Source of the DNA: Parietaria judaica
Lineage: Eukaryota; Streptophyta; Magnoliopsida; Rosales; Urticaceae
Assembly: GCA_954871525.1 (NCBI GenBank)
Contig: OX940863.1
Coordinates: 24,440,001-24,504,000, forward strand
Length of the DNA stretch: 64,000 bases
Direction of reading: 5' to 3'
Positions 1 through 11,700 of the stretch are shown one piece after another. Under the pieces are notes generated by a model. The model had not been told where the DNA came from, did not search any database, and saw nothing but the letters and a program-made list of their open reading frames with translations. The number at the start of each line of letters is the position of its first letter. The stretch's first letter is position 1. The translations under genes and the position numbers were made by a program.

Positions 1-754
1 CTATAGTGTTTGTGGTGATGTTCTTACCTCTGACTTCTCCCCTCCCTCTAGCCTTCATTCTTCGTGTATTTATAGGCTTATTGTGTTGAACGTAACTGCT
101 CCTATCCTCTTGGAGGAGTGGGTAGCTTTTTGAATTGTCTAGGAGATAATAATGGCTTTTGACTAAGTTTGTTGCATTCTCCATGTGACATGTGTAAAAA
201 GCTCATGCTTTTGTATTTGACCAAGCTTATTTCCCTCTTGTGGTGACATGTGTAAAGGTATTTGATTCCCTTTTTACACTTCGAATTGGTGCTCTGATGC
301 ACGTTATCAACTTGAGTTAATCCTCCATTTTAGCCTCCAAGTTTCAAGGAAAGCCCAATAGTGGACTATTTAATTATGAATTTTAGGGGATGAATATATT
401 ATTCCTCACGTTGCATTGCATGGTTGCGCAACTAATATCAAATATTTATTTGACATTTAAATCAAATAACAAGTATAATTTAATTAATATTTGTCATATT
501 AATTAAATAAATAGATCTTGCTAAAAGATTAATACTTTTTCCGCAGTCTCTTTGTAGAAGATGAAGGACGTGTCTTATCGGTCAAGACGTTAAATGGCGT
601 GTCGTATTTACACAATGACAGACGATATGTTGTTTTGTCCGGGGATGAAATCCCACATCAACAGTGCCAGCTTTGCTAATATGAACACATGATTGGCTAT
701 ATAATGTAGCCATAAGATATGAATATATGATAGCTTTGAAGATATATATATATA
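1..754. other. AT-rich intergenic DNA, no gene recognised
   Basis: Open frames here are short and look like chance. A stretch near 660-740, around the words GGCTATATAATGTAGCC, recurs in opposite orientation near 22330-22370. It is itself nearly palindromic, so a small MITE is possible. No splice-consistent coding exon was found. Confidence 0.5.
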
Positions 755-1732
755 TAGGGGCGGAGCCACGTGTGCACGAGTGTGTGCACGTGCTCCGGCT
801 GAAAAAAAAAATTTGAAAAAAAAAATTGTTTTATGTATTTCTTTAAAATATAAGTATATGTATAAGAAATATATTAATGTGCTACATTTGTCAACATAAA
901 AACTGCAGCTTACTGGCAAACTTTTGGTAATGAGAACACTAAGGGCACGAGTTCAAATCCCAACAATGGATCTTTTTGCTTTTTATTTTTAGCTTGGTTT
1001 TCAAGTCCCCAAGTGACATAATATAAGTGACATAATATGTATTGAAGGTTGTTTATCACTTTTTTTTCCTTCATCAAATATCAATCATATACTTATCTCC
1101 TCTATTATTAAATTGACATAAGTCTTTAATGTTTTTAATTTATGTTATATTAAATCTAAATAAAAAATAAAAAATATTAGAAATATTCTCTTCTATAATT
1201 ATATGATAATTAAGAATTTTTGCCATATATAATTAACTTTTATTTTATTCAATTAAACTCAATAGCAACATAAGTAGCTATACTTATCTATACCTTTTGA
1301 TTTTATTTTTTATTTAGTTGTACAAAGATTATTTCAAAATATTATTTATAATAACTTCTTTTAAATTACTTATACAAATATAATACCCATAATAAATTTT
1401 AGACCCTAACGTTTGAATATTATATTCTATAAGCAATATTGTATTACGTAGTATGTATGTCGGATTACGATATTCTATAAAAAGTACTATAAGTAGACTT
1501 TCAAAAGATGCAAACGCAAATGTACGTCAGATTATGATATTCTATACTAAGTACTATATGTATACTTTTAAAAGATGCAAACGCGACATCGTATTTTATA
1601 CTAGGTAACATTATATATTTGTCTTTTAATAGATGTTACAATGTTATTATGTAATTTTTTTATTATTATTTATGCATGTAAAAAAATAATTACTTGTGCT
1701 TCACCTGAAATAAAATCCTAGCTCCGCCACTA
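755..1732 (-). mobile_element. Non-autonomous hAT element, TAGGGGCGGAGCCA family
   Basis: Imperfect terminal inverted repeats: TAGGGGCGGAGCCA on the left and, read in reverse complement, TAGTGGCGGAGCTAGG on the right. The flanks are TATATATA on both sides, consistent with the 8-bp duplication of hAT elements but ambiguous because the site is a TA run. There is no transposase frame. By its subterminal sequence it is inverted relative to the element at 5414. Near 935-965 it carries a tRNA-box-B-like word (GAGTTCAAATCCC), shared in form with two relatives in the window. Confidence 0.75.
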
Positions 1733-2872
1733 TATATATATTATGCCAAAGGCTCAAGCAAATGCAATACACCTAATCACCTATTTTTATTATAATGGGC
1801 ATAGGAAGAGACTTGTCATAGTGTTTCGGATTGGGATCTTCTACGTCAATCTGACTCGTTCGTTTCGGGCCGGAAAATAGAAGCTCCATTCAAAGTTTTT
1901 GAAATTAGGATTTTAAGTTAGTACGATTGTATTACTACGTACGTGTTTGATGTCTATTGAAAGTCGTGGCACTATGGAAACGTTGAACAAGATCAAATTA
2001 TATGCACACCTTGACCTTGTTTGAGCACATATATGATGTATGTGTTGGGGATCCGAGGATGTTCTCATCACCATTAAGGAGAATAATCACTATTAATGTG
2101 TATCTCGTATAATTGGTAAGTTTCCCCTTATGAAAGATCTCATCTATTAAGGGAATGGATATATGTAATTAATATATTGATAAGTCAACTATATTAATTT
2201 CACATGATTTTATAATCAATACCGTGAATCAACGCATTAACTCACGTGGGCCCGCAAAAGGTCCAATACTAAATCTTTGGGTACTTATACCGCAAAGTTT
2301 CTATCAATATGTATACATGTGGACGTATATATAATTATAGATATGCGAGTGTTAATGGAATGATAAGTAAAGGTGAAACATTTCAGAGATCCAATCCAGA
2401 AGGTTTGTCATTCAATAGATTATTGGGTGTGGATTTGGGTTTGACCATATCATATAATAACTTTAGTAAAAAAAAAAAAAAAAAATCTTCAGATCTGGAA
2501 TAGGTTTTGAGTTTTAGAAATACACTCGGGTTTCGGGTTCTGTTTTGAAAAAAAAAAAAAAAAAACTGGGTACCCGGACTGGTTTCATGCCATATTTACT
2601 GATGCCGAGAAAATAAGTAAGGAAATAACCGAGATCACGCTCAATCCCTTCATATATCGCTTATTGCTTTCCGTTTATGTGTTATTTGATTTTCCATATT
2701 TTTGATGGTTATTGCCTTTTTTGTCGATATTTCCTTTTACCATTTTGGAACTCTCGCTTCTTCATATGTTAAGAGGAAAAAAATGAATTTGTTAGTTTAT
2801 GATGAAATGACAATCGTGCTTTAGCTTGTGAAGTCGAGTTTTATTTTGCAAAGACGAATTCTTCGTATTTTT
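1733..2872. other. Intergenic, no gene recognised
   Basis: Contains two long A tracts (about 2468-2485 and 2548-2566) and no convincing exon. A word TGTTGGGGATCC at 2043 resembles an LTR start, but no matching end or target duplication was found. Confidence 0.4.
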
Positions 2873-2930
2873 AGGTCATGTAATCTCCTTGGTGGCGGTG
2901 TATCAGTCACCGCCACCGTTAGATTGAGCC
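2873..2930 (-). pseudogene. Relic of a glycine-rich protein gene (C-terminus and 3' end)
   Basis: Read on the - strand, this matches the end of the intact glycine-rich gene at 26937-27416. It has the codons for SNGGG followed by a residue and a TGA stop, then a GATACA-type 3' region, a (G/C)CCGCCA(A/C)-like word, AAGG(A/G)GATTACATGAC and a diverged continuation. The match is to about 27397-27453, with roughly one mismatch in six bases. The upstream frame is soon closed by a TAG, so only the tail survives. It could be a decayed paralogue or a transposon-carried fragment. Confidence 0.6.
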
Positions 2931-3119
2931 GGGTTAGATGGGCAAGGGTTAGATTGAGCCGCCTCGATCCTCTAGCTGAACAAAACTTAAGGAAAGAGAT
3001 GATAGTCTTACGAAATTGTATAGCTGCAAAGAAAAATAGGGACATTTGTGACACCTCACAATTGACTAGTGTATGTTTGAAAGACAAGGAAAAGTCCTTG
3101 AATTAGGAAATAGTCTTCA

Positions 3120-3942
3120 AACATGTAGACGTAGTTACGAGAATTAGCAGTGTTGGAATGACCCACACTCTCGGAGAGTCACATGGTAATAATTTTTTTT
3201 ATAAATGGGGACACTATAAACTTTAGAGGAGATAAATGTAAGAGATTCGGGAGCTTGAGACAGACTATGAGTCTTGAACTTGGCTAGTGGTATGCTTTGA
3301 TAGCAGTGAAACCCTCTCTGTAACAAAAAAGGTTATAAAAACTGTTGTTGGGCTTATAATCACGATCCTCGTAGAGTGGAATGAGAACTCAGGATAGCTC
3401 GCATCTCATTTCATAATTAGGAAAATACACTCAGGGCATCCTGAGAGAGAAGAGTGCGAAATGTGTGGCCGCACTGAAGTTACAACTGTTGGTACTTGGT
3501 AGCTCAATACTCTAACCCGAGAAACATGAAACCGACTAAGAGATGTGCCGAATCCATGATCCGTGTCTCTTTCCGACTTGTAAAGATGTAGAAGAAATAA
3601 GTTACTAGGAAAATAATCTTAATGATTTTGTTATCAGGCTAGCTTTAGAATCACTACATTCTAGTAGATTCAGGATAGCAATGTCTTAGTTGAGACTTCT
3701 CACTCTTAGTAGATTATTTGAATCTGTGGTCAACACTGGAAAATCCTATTGGCTCGCACCGAGCTCGTAGGGGGAAGCTGAGTATAATGATGCGTTCACA
3801 ATGATTCTCTTGTTATGAAATATAAACACACATGATTAGGTCGATCATGAAAGTGCTAGTGGCAACACCAATATCAGTATCTTCATGGATCAACTTTGCA
3901 TACGGATATGCAAGTGCCCGTATATTCGTGCAAGTGGGAGAT
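3120..3942 (+). mobile_element. Non-coding internal remnant of an LTR retrotransposon
   Basis: No coding domain remains. The stretch ends in AAGTGGGAGA (3932-3941), a purine tract of the kind found directly before a copia 3' LTR, and an LTR-like block follows. This suggests the 3' non-coding part of a plus-strand element whose 5' portion is not in the window. Confidence 0.45.
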
Positions 3943-4594
3943 TGAATGATTATGCCAGGAATTCGGGATTGGGTCGAAATGGGCTCACAAGGCCAATGAG
4001 CCGGGAGCCAAATGGATGACCATTAAATGATGCTCAGCCAAAGGGTCTGATTAGTTATCATAAATGAATTAGAATTAACATAATTAATTAAATGACCTAA
4101 CGGGCTAGACCTATTTAATAGTTTAAGCCCAATAGGTCATTTAGACCTGTGGTTATAAATAATGAAATACACAGTTATGAGCTCATGATTATATCCTAAT
4201 CCATCCTATATCCTCGAGAGAAAATGCGACCCCCCCTCCCCCTAGGGCAACTCGAGTTTATCCTCCCGGTGTGTGTGAGAGAGAGTCATCTAATCACCAA
4301 GAAGAAGATAGTATTCCGACGTGACTTGTTTTTTGATCTACACCGTGTAGAGTTCCCGCAACAACGCGGTGGACGAGAGATAGAGGCTTGATCCTATTCG
4401 AGTTGTGATCAAGAGCATGTGCAACACGCAAACCCATGAGAGGAATCGTCCAAACAAACCAGTGGTAACAGTCACAAAAGTTCTGTAAAACTCAGAATTA
4501 GTTTTTTTTTTTTTCGATTTGTTTTACTCTAAATTATTTATAATATCCCGAGATTTCTGCCTCGCGGTTGAGATAAATCCCGAAAAACCCAACA
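3943..4594 (+). repeat. Degenerate LTR (probable 3' LTR)
   Basis: Begins TGAATGATTATGCC right after a polypurine tract and ends CGAAAAACCCAACA, so it has TG...CA ends. It includes a TATAAATA motif near 4154. No partner LTR and no convincing target duplication were found. The boundaries are inferred. Confidence 0.5.
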
Positions 4595-5405
4595 TATATA
4601 TCTTCAAAACCCCATTGATAGCTTCAAAAAGTCCTCAATAATTCTCTATTAATATTTGTTCGTAATATTTTGCCGGTATTAATACTCATAACATTTTGGC
4701 CACTCCAACAAACAGCCTATATAGAAGCATATATTATATATTTATAAATATGTAATGGTCTACACGTCATTATTAGTTCCATATTATATTCTTGCTTCTT
4801 TGGATAATTCATCCGCGCAATATATATATATATATATTAATCTCAACAAATAATTGTATTGCACATGGTTTTAATATCTCGACTTGCTTTCGATACCTCC
4901 AAAATTTTGACTTGTCTGTAACATTTTTGCAGTTGAGGTTTACGAAAATAACTTTAGGATGAGAGAGAAAAAAGAAGAAGAGAAAATTCAAAAATTTAAA
5001 AGAAGAGAGAAAATAATTGTAACGACCCACTTTCTAGGGTCCATTACTTCTTCGATAAAATTTGTCGAATTCCTGGTTTATAAAACTATTTTAATGAAAA
5101 AAGTGAGTAAATATTTTATTTTCATAAAATATACAAACTTCGAAAGACGAAATTATACAAGAAGTATTCGGGGTAGATTAAAATGTTTAAATTTTTAACA
5201 AATGTTTTATTTCTATAAAAGATGAGTTACATAAAAAGTTTTCGGGACGAGGGTCCTTTTATAAATAAATTTTCGGAGCTTACAATAGTAAAAATATATT
5301 TGTGGAAGTGCTGGCTCCGTTTAAAAAGTATTCGGGACTAGGCTCCGTTTAAAAATGAATTGCTCAGCTCAAATTTATAGTAGAGGAAGTGCTTTGATAA
5401 ATATA
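4595..5405. other. AT-rich intergenic DNA with a short imperfect tandem repeat
   Basis: No gene recognised. Between about 5230 and 5400 two similar blocks carry a TATTCGGGAC word, a GGCTCCGTTTAAAAA word and a (G/T)AGGAAGTGCT word. A segment near 4700-4800 resembles sequence at 22430-22500. Confidence 0.4.
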
Positions 5406-5413
5406 GCTAAAGT

Positions 5414-6181
5414 CAGTGGCGGAGCCAGGATTTCAATTCAGGTGAAGCCTTTAGTCAATTTTCGAGAAAAAAAAAATATAAGTAAATTTTTTTTTTCTCT
5501 TCAAGCACATAAATAATAACAAACACATAATTTTAAGTATACTTAGGTTTTATATGCTTAGTTCACGAACTTCTGAACTAGTAATGTCACATCGCACAAT
5601 GTACAAATAACAATATATGTATCAATAAAGCCCTACAATATACTTCTTAAATAAATAAAATAAGAAAATCAAGAATTTCCAACCTCTAAAATGGGAAAAA
5701 TCAAAAGTAATGAGCTATGTTGATATCAATCTTCAATGCAATGTCGTTTTTATGAAAAGAAAACATGTCACTTCAAAAAATACATTAATTAAAATCACGT
5801 TAATTGCGTTAATTTATTGATCATGTCAAAAAACAATTAGTTATAAGAAAGTCAAGTACAACTTGAACCACTATAAACATTGTTTTACATATATTCTTTT
5901 TATATATCAATTAAAACTAAGAAGAAAAAAATGAACCAAAGAAGTATACACCCACCCAAGAACTTGAACTCATGTCAAGAGGATATGAGTGACTTAAAAG
6001 CAAAACTCTAACCATCTGGGCTGCTTGCATTTAATTTCCATTATTGCAACTCATAAATTATATAATTTGTATCACTATTTTTTTTTATTTTTTTATGAAA
6101 ATCGTTATTTAATTATTTTTTCACGGTTTTTTTTTTTTTGGTGCCCGGAGCTACACTGGGCCATGTGTAGCTCCGCCTCTG
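5414..6181 (+). mobile_element. Non-autonomous hAT element, CAGTGGCGGAGCCA family
   Basis: Starts CAGTGGCGGAGCCAGG and ends TGTAGCTCCGCCTCTG, whose reverse complement is CAGAGGCGGAGCTACA. It is flanked by a perfect 8-bp duplication, GCTAAAGT (5406-5413 and 6182-6189), the hAT hallmark. No transposase. Around 5951-6030, on the - strand, lies a tRNA-like stretch with an A-box-like AGCCCAGATGGTTAGAG and a B-box-like GAGTTCAAGTTC. Confidence 0.9.
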
Positions 6182-6189
6182 GCTAAAGT

Positions 6190-7686
6190 TGAAGCAAAAC
6201 CTAACTTACGTGAATAGACTATATAGCTTATAACAAGAAAAGACAATATTGCAGCTCACAAGGATAGCAGTAAACGCACTAATTAATTACAATTGTATTA
6301 TTTAACAATGAAAAAATTGCAAAAAAAAAAAAAAAAAAGGGTTCATATGACCTATATATATTATACTAGTTCTCAATATAAATTATTCGACTAATTCATA
6401 ATTTTTTTTTTTTTTAGTTTTAATTTGCTCCTTCCCAAACAGAAAGATTGCATGATCATGTAAACACCTCGGGAGGGATCTAGTAGTCTTGGCTTGGTGT
6501 TTTCTGATCGACAATAGTGAAGATTGTTACTCTTTTGTGGGTAAAATACACCCGATCAAGGAGCGTTCACCCTGATAATAATTGATATGATTCATTCCAC
6601 GAGATTGATGATATATAGTAGGGTAAATGAGCCAAATGCTAATTTGTGACTCAAGGTTTAAAAAAAATGCCCAAACTTATTTATGGTAATCAAAACCACA
6701 AATTAATTGAAATATGAACCAATCTACCCTTCTAATTATTCGAATTTTTATTAAATTAAAATAAAAAACAATTTTTTCCAATAAATATAGCAAAGTAAAT
6801 TACTAATTAATCTTTATCCTTCCTTTTTTATTTTCGAATTTTTTCTCCCTACAAATAAGTATTTTTACGATTTTAATATTGAAAACAAAACTTCGAAAAA
6901 AAAGATCTCCCTTAATAATTTTCAAATATCTTCTCCCTATTAATATTCTAACGAGTTACGTGATTATGAAACTGTAATTATATTTACGAAAATTCAATAA
7001 CGTGATGAACATCGGGACACTCTGTTTGTTTATGAGCTTTCAGAGGATTTTCAACAACAATATTACGTGCATTAAACTGTAGAAATATTTACGAAATTAA
7101 ACTATAAACATATTTACGAAAGTATAAGAAAGATGTAGTTATTAAACTGTAAATATATGAACAGCTTTGAAAAATTGTAAATTTATTTACGAATAACGTA
7201 AATATGTTTACGGAATATTTACGAATCTTGTGAATATATAAACCAATTTCAACTGTAAATTAAATTACCGAAAAATATGTAAATTTAATTACGAATATTG
7301 AAGACCCAAATATGTAATTCCATTTACGTATTCAACACGTAACACAAACGAAATTAAAATTTAAATATCTTAACACTAAACCTGCCGTCGAGCGCCCATC
7401 GCCTTCCTCCGCTGTAGCTGGCGACCTCGTCACCGCCAGTGATTCCTAAATCGCAGATCTCTGATTTGAGATGTGGGGTCTTCGGTGAATTAAGTCGCGA
7501 CTCTTGTCCCAGTCGCAGATTTCCTGTGCGCGGAGGTTGTCGTCGTCCAACCTCTCAGTCAACACGCATGCAGTCACAGTTCTCCGTCGAGAATTTTCAA
7601 CAATCCCTCCTCTTGCCAAAACCCAGATAAGAGAGAGAGAGAGAAAAGTTTGAAAATTTAGGTCAAAGTAACGAATTAAATGAAAG
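6190..7686. other. Intergenic; possible Helitron body with a GC-richer island
   Basis: From about 7060 to 7300 the motif CTGTAAATATATTTACGAA recurs in degenerate form. Positions 7380-7630 are clearly more GC-rich, which is odd for the region and could be a captured gene fragment. I do not recognise any product in either strand. If the Helitron end at 8380 is real, this stretch may be its body, but no 5' end was identified. Confidence 0.35.
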
Positions 7687-8262
7687 TAGGGGTGAAACCG
7701 GAACCGGGAACCGGGAAATTAGCTTTTTTTCATCCCCGTTCCGAAAAATCGGGAATTTTTTTTTGGTCACGGTTCCGGTAACGGTTCCGGTTCTAGTAAC
7801 GGTTCCCGATTAAAAAAATTCCCGGTTCCGGTTCCGGTAACGGTTCCGATTCAAATTTCCCGGTTCTGATTCGGTTACGGTTCCATTTCTAAAATTTCCC
7901 GGTTCCGATTCTAAATTTCCCGGTTCTAAAAGGTTTTGACTTAAAAATGACATGTAGTTTTTGAAAAATTAGTAATTAAAAATTACACGTAGTATAAAAA
8001 ATGACAATAAAAATATATATTACACTAAAAACGACATACTAAAAACATAAAAATTACATGTAGTTTAAAATCGGAACCGGTACCAAAAACCGCGAAATAT
8101 TTTTTAGGTACCGGTTCCGGTTCCCGGTTCTGAAAATCGGGAACCGGGAAGTACCGGTTCCCGATTTTAAGCTAAATTTCCCGGATTTTTTGAAAAATCG
8201 GTCCGGGACCGGTACCAGTACCGGGACAAAACCGGGAAACGGTTACAAAATTTTCACCCCTA
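7687..8262. mobile_element. Ac-type hAT MITE packed with GGTTCCGG palindromes
   Basis: Terminal repeats TAGGGGTGAAA and TTTTCACCCCTA resemble the Ac/hAT consensus. A perfect 8-bp duplication AATGAAAG flanks it (7679-7686 and 8263-8270). The interior is dominated by words such as CCGGTTCC and GGAACCGG in both orientations, so a single strand could fold extensively. No coding frame. Confidence 0.88.
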
Positions 8263-8344
8263 AATGAAAGTATGATAAATAAAGAAAGAATTCAACCATA
8301 ATTTTAGAAAAATATAAATTTAAAATTAAAATATATAATAATTA

Positions 8345-8380
8345 ATTAAGTGCAGTGTCGGTCAAGTGTCGGTCCACTAG
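8345..8380 (+). mobile_element. Helitron-like 3' terminus
   Basis: Ends GTGTCGGTCCACTAG followed by T, matching the CTAG/T end of Helitrons and very similar to the stronger end at 61224. The usual GC-rich hairpin is not convincing here, so the call rests on the terminal word. It lies about 360 bp upstream of the DUF1995 start codon. Confidence 0.4.
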
Positions 8381-8738
8381 TATTTCATGTATATGCTTTA
8401 ATCCTTCACAATAATTCCCAAAATGGAGGTGTAATCTCCTCCAAACTTTTTGACAACATTCCAAATTTACCGGAGCCTTTCTTTTCAACTTTTACATTGA
8501 TTTTTTTAATTTTTTTTTCTTTCCAATTATGCTTAATTATCCTCACATACTTAAACATTTTTTTTTCTTCTTTTACGAACCATTTGTTTCCGGGAGATTC
8601 CGGGTCTAAGGAATCAATATATTATCTTCGCCACGTGTCAAACGGTGGTTGCTTTGAAGAACTAACTGTAATTAACGACTTCTCTCTCTCTCCAAAGCTA
8701 GGTTCTCGCTTCACTTCACAAAAAAAAAAAAAAAAAAA
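8381..8738 (+). promoter_or_regulatory. Upstream region of the DUF1995 gene
   Basis: Sequence between the Helitron-like end and the ATG at 8739. It has a CT-rich run near 8681-8694 and an A tract of about 19 directly before the ATG. No clear TATA box was singled out. The ATG was chosen because it opens a 23-codon first exon with a consensus GT donor. Confidence 0.4.
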
Positions 8739-11700
8739 ATGCGATTATCAGATATCGGAGCTTCATCGAAGCTGATCACTGCGATTCCTTCTCTTCCAAG
8801 CCACCATGTAAGATTTCAACGACTCTGTACGATTTCATGGAGTTAGGGTTTTGATTTTGGCCAAGTTTAGGTGTTCAGTGAATCCGTGACTCCATCGCCG
8901 AAGAGGAATTGGAATTCAAAACATCGAAAAAGTACGAAATTGGTGGCGAATCGGAGTCTCGATTTCGCAAGGAACTCGATAAGAGGAGACGGAAACGCGT
9001 CCGTGGATTTTGATGTCTCATTCCCTCAAGACTACTCAGAGCTTCTTGAACAGGTGATACGATTGGGATAAGATTGTTCATTGTTTTCTATCGCAAATAA
9101 TTTTGCCCCCTGAACTTTGCATGTGAGCTAAAATTTGCCCAATGAACTTTAATTAGCGCGAGAATGCCTTATATATATTTAAATATTAGCACATTACCCC
9201 TGTTGTGAATAATTGTAAATAGAGTTTACTGTTATCATTAGGTTGTATATAAGGCTTTTACCCATTAATGAAATCATAACTTCAAAACCCTAAAACTACA
9301 TGGTATCAGAGCTCGGGTTGAGAGCTCATCGGAGCGGGCCGTGTTGCTGGTGACTTGCCGGAGTTCAGACCGTGCGCGGTGGAGGAACTCGGCTAGGGCA
9401 GTGGCCGCTCGGAGTTAGGGTTGAGAAGCTTGAGGGAGTCCGAGGACTCTGAGAGAGCAGAGCGAAGAAGCTCGAGAGATTGGTATCGCCTGAGACATTC
9501 CGACTACTGGGATCGATTATGAAGCTTGGAGCTCGAAGCTGGAGTGGGATTCGAAGCTTGAAGAAGCTTCATTGAAGATCGATTTGGTGGTCTGGGTCAT
9601 TTTTTGGGGAAGAGGCTTCAATCTGAGGAAGAAGCTTGAAGATCATGCTATTAGGGCAAACATTCGTCGCTGACCTGGAAAAGAGAGCCATCGGAGAGGA
9701 GAGCTTCGCGTGGAGAGTGACAAATCACGATCTGGAGCTCGCGATTTGTGGCTGGACGTCGCCGGTGAAGAAGAAGATCGAAGGAGAAGCTCGGGAAAGA
9801 GCTTGCTGCTCAGATTTGTGGCAGGAGGCCTGACGCGACGGGACCAGCGGCGACGGTGGTTGGAGATATTCCGGTGACTTCAACGGCGGTCGTTGGCGAC
9901 AAAGGAGATAGCTCAGGTGTTGTGCGTGAAGGCTGAGGGAGAAGGCAGGGGACGAGCGAAGGAGAAAAAAAAAGGAAAAGGAAAAGAAAAAGGGAAATTC
10001 CTTTTTTACCCTTGGGTGTTATCTGATTGTCCCTGCGTTCTTTTTGGTGTGCCCACGAGCAGAAAAGAAGTTTGTGCTGAGCCTTGTTTTTCTGTCTGTG
10101 CCTGCGTCAAATCTCGTGTGCCTACGCCCAGAAAAATATTCTTGTGAGATCATTCTCTGTCCTTTCTCCTTTCGTTTGTTGAACTTTAATTGGGTCCGGG
10201 GAACCATAAGCTAGAATCCGGCATTAAGTTCAAAGAAAAACAGGATGTCGGCGGCCGATTTAAAAGGAATGACAGAGACAGAACTTGGAGAATTGGTTGA
10301 GTTATTCAAAGTTTGGAAAGGGACTGGAATGTCGGGTCTTCTGAAACGAGAAAAGGTGGCGAAACTCGATCTCCAATCGATAGACTTGAAGCTCGATGGG
10401 CCGAACAGTTACTTGGATTGGTCCCTTCGAGTAGAGAGAGCTTTAGAGGCGAGGAACCTCGAGAGCTTTATTACAGGGGAAGAAGAAAAGCCCACTGAAA
10501 ATGCTCCGAATTGGAAGGAATGGAAGGCCACTCACAGCGAGATTTATACGTGGCTACTTGGTTCAATGACTCGGGAGATCGCTAGTGAAGTTCAGATGCT
10601 CCCAACCGTCAAAGATGTCTGGGAAAAGTTGAGAGTATCATACGCAGGCACCGAGAACAAGATGAGAGTGTTCCAGATCCTTCAAGACACCGGGCTAGTG
10701 GTACAAGGAGACAAGTCAATCGGGGAGTATGCGAGATAGCTGAAAAGGTTGTGGGCTCAATTTGATTATTTGTCAGTGCACGGGAGTTGTGATTCTCTCA
10801 AGTGCACAAAGAGTCAAGAAACTACGGAGATCAGAACGATGAGATTCCTGGAGAAGTTGAACCCGACCTTCAATCATAGGAGGGCAATAATTCTATCGAG
10901 TGAGGAAATTCCGTCATTGGACGAGACAATTGCAGCGATGGTCGAGGAAGAGACCATTATGCGAGTACATGCCGAGGCCGGAGATGCTCTGGGATGAGGT
11001 CTGCACTGACTGTTGGAGCAAGCGACAGTAGAGACCACAAAGAAACTCGGCAGTGTTACAACTGTGGTGCGACTGGCCACCTGAGGGTGGCATGTCCAAA
11101 GGCACCGAAGGATAGGGAGTACGGCAATCGAGGACAGTCTAGTGCCCGCGGGCGTGGACAGTTTGGAGGCCGTGGCCGTGGTGGTCGGAGAGGGGGTTAC
11201 AACGGTAGCCATCATGCACACCTGATGGCTGGAGACGATGAAGAGGAAGACACAGAACCGATCTTCACCAAGAAGGAGGTTCTCGAGATGTTCAGGAATG
11301 ATAGGTCGGTGGAGCAAGCAGGCAAAAAGCCGATGACTGAAGGGAGTAAGACTGCGATGTTCACTGGTAAGGCTCCTTCTTCTAGTCAAATTATACGAAG
11401 AAAGGATTGGATAGTGGATTCAGGCGCTAATCATCATGTGACCGCCAATGCGAATGAGTTCACCAAATATACCCAACTAACAGTCCCTGAGAAGATACAA
11501 ACTGCCGATGGCACTTTCCGACCTGTTGTTGGTAAGGGTATGGTTGGGTGTACGGATCATATGACCTTGGCAGATGTGTTACATGCCCCGTCATTTCCAG
11601 TGAACCTTTTGTCCATAAGTGCCGCTATTATCCGACTAAATTGTAGAGTGAAGTTTGATATCCCTAAGGTGGTGTTTCAGGAGAAGGGAACCGGTCGGGT

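Noticed and set aside
2043..4594. A possible large LTR from TGTTGGGGATCC to AACCCAACA
   Set aside because: The flanks do not match, and an internal purine tract at 3932 argues that a 3' LTR begins at 3943 instead.
5951..6030. Functional tRNA gene inside the hAT element
   Set aside because: A- and B-box-like words are present, but no cloverleaf with paired acceptor stem could be drawn by eye.
8871..9081. A 68-codon - strand frame opposite DUF1995 exon 2
   Set aside because: Shadow of an exon that splices in phase with both neighbours and encodes the conserved VSFPQDY region.
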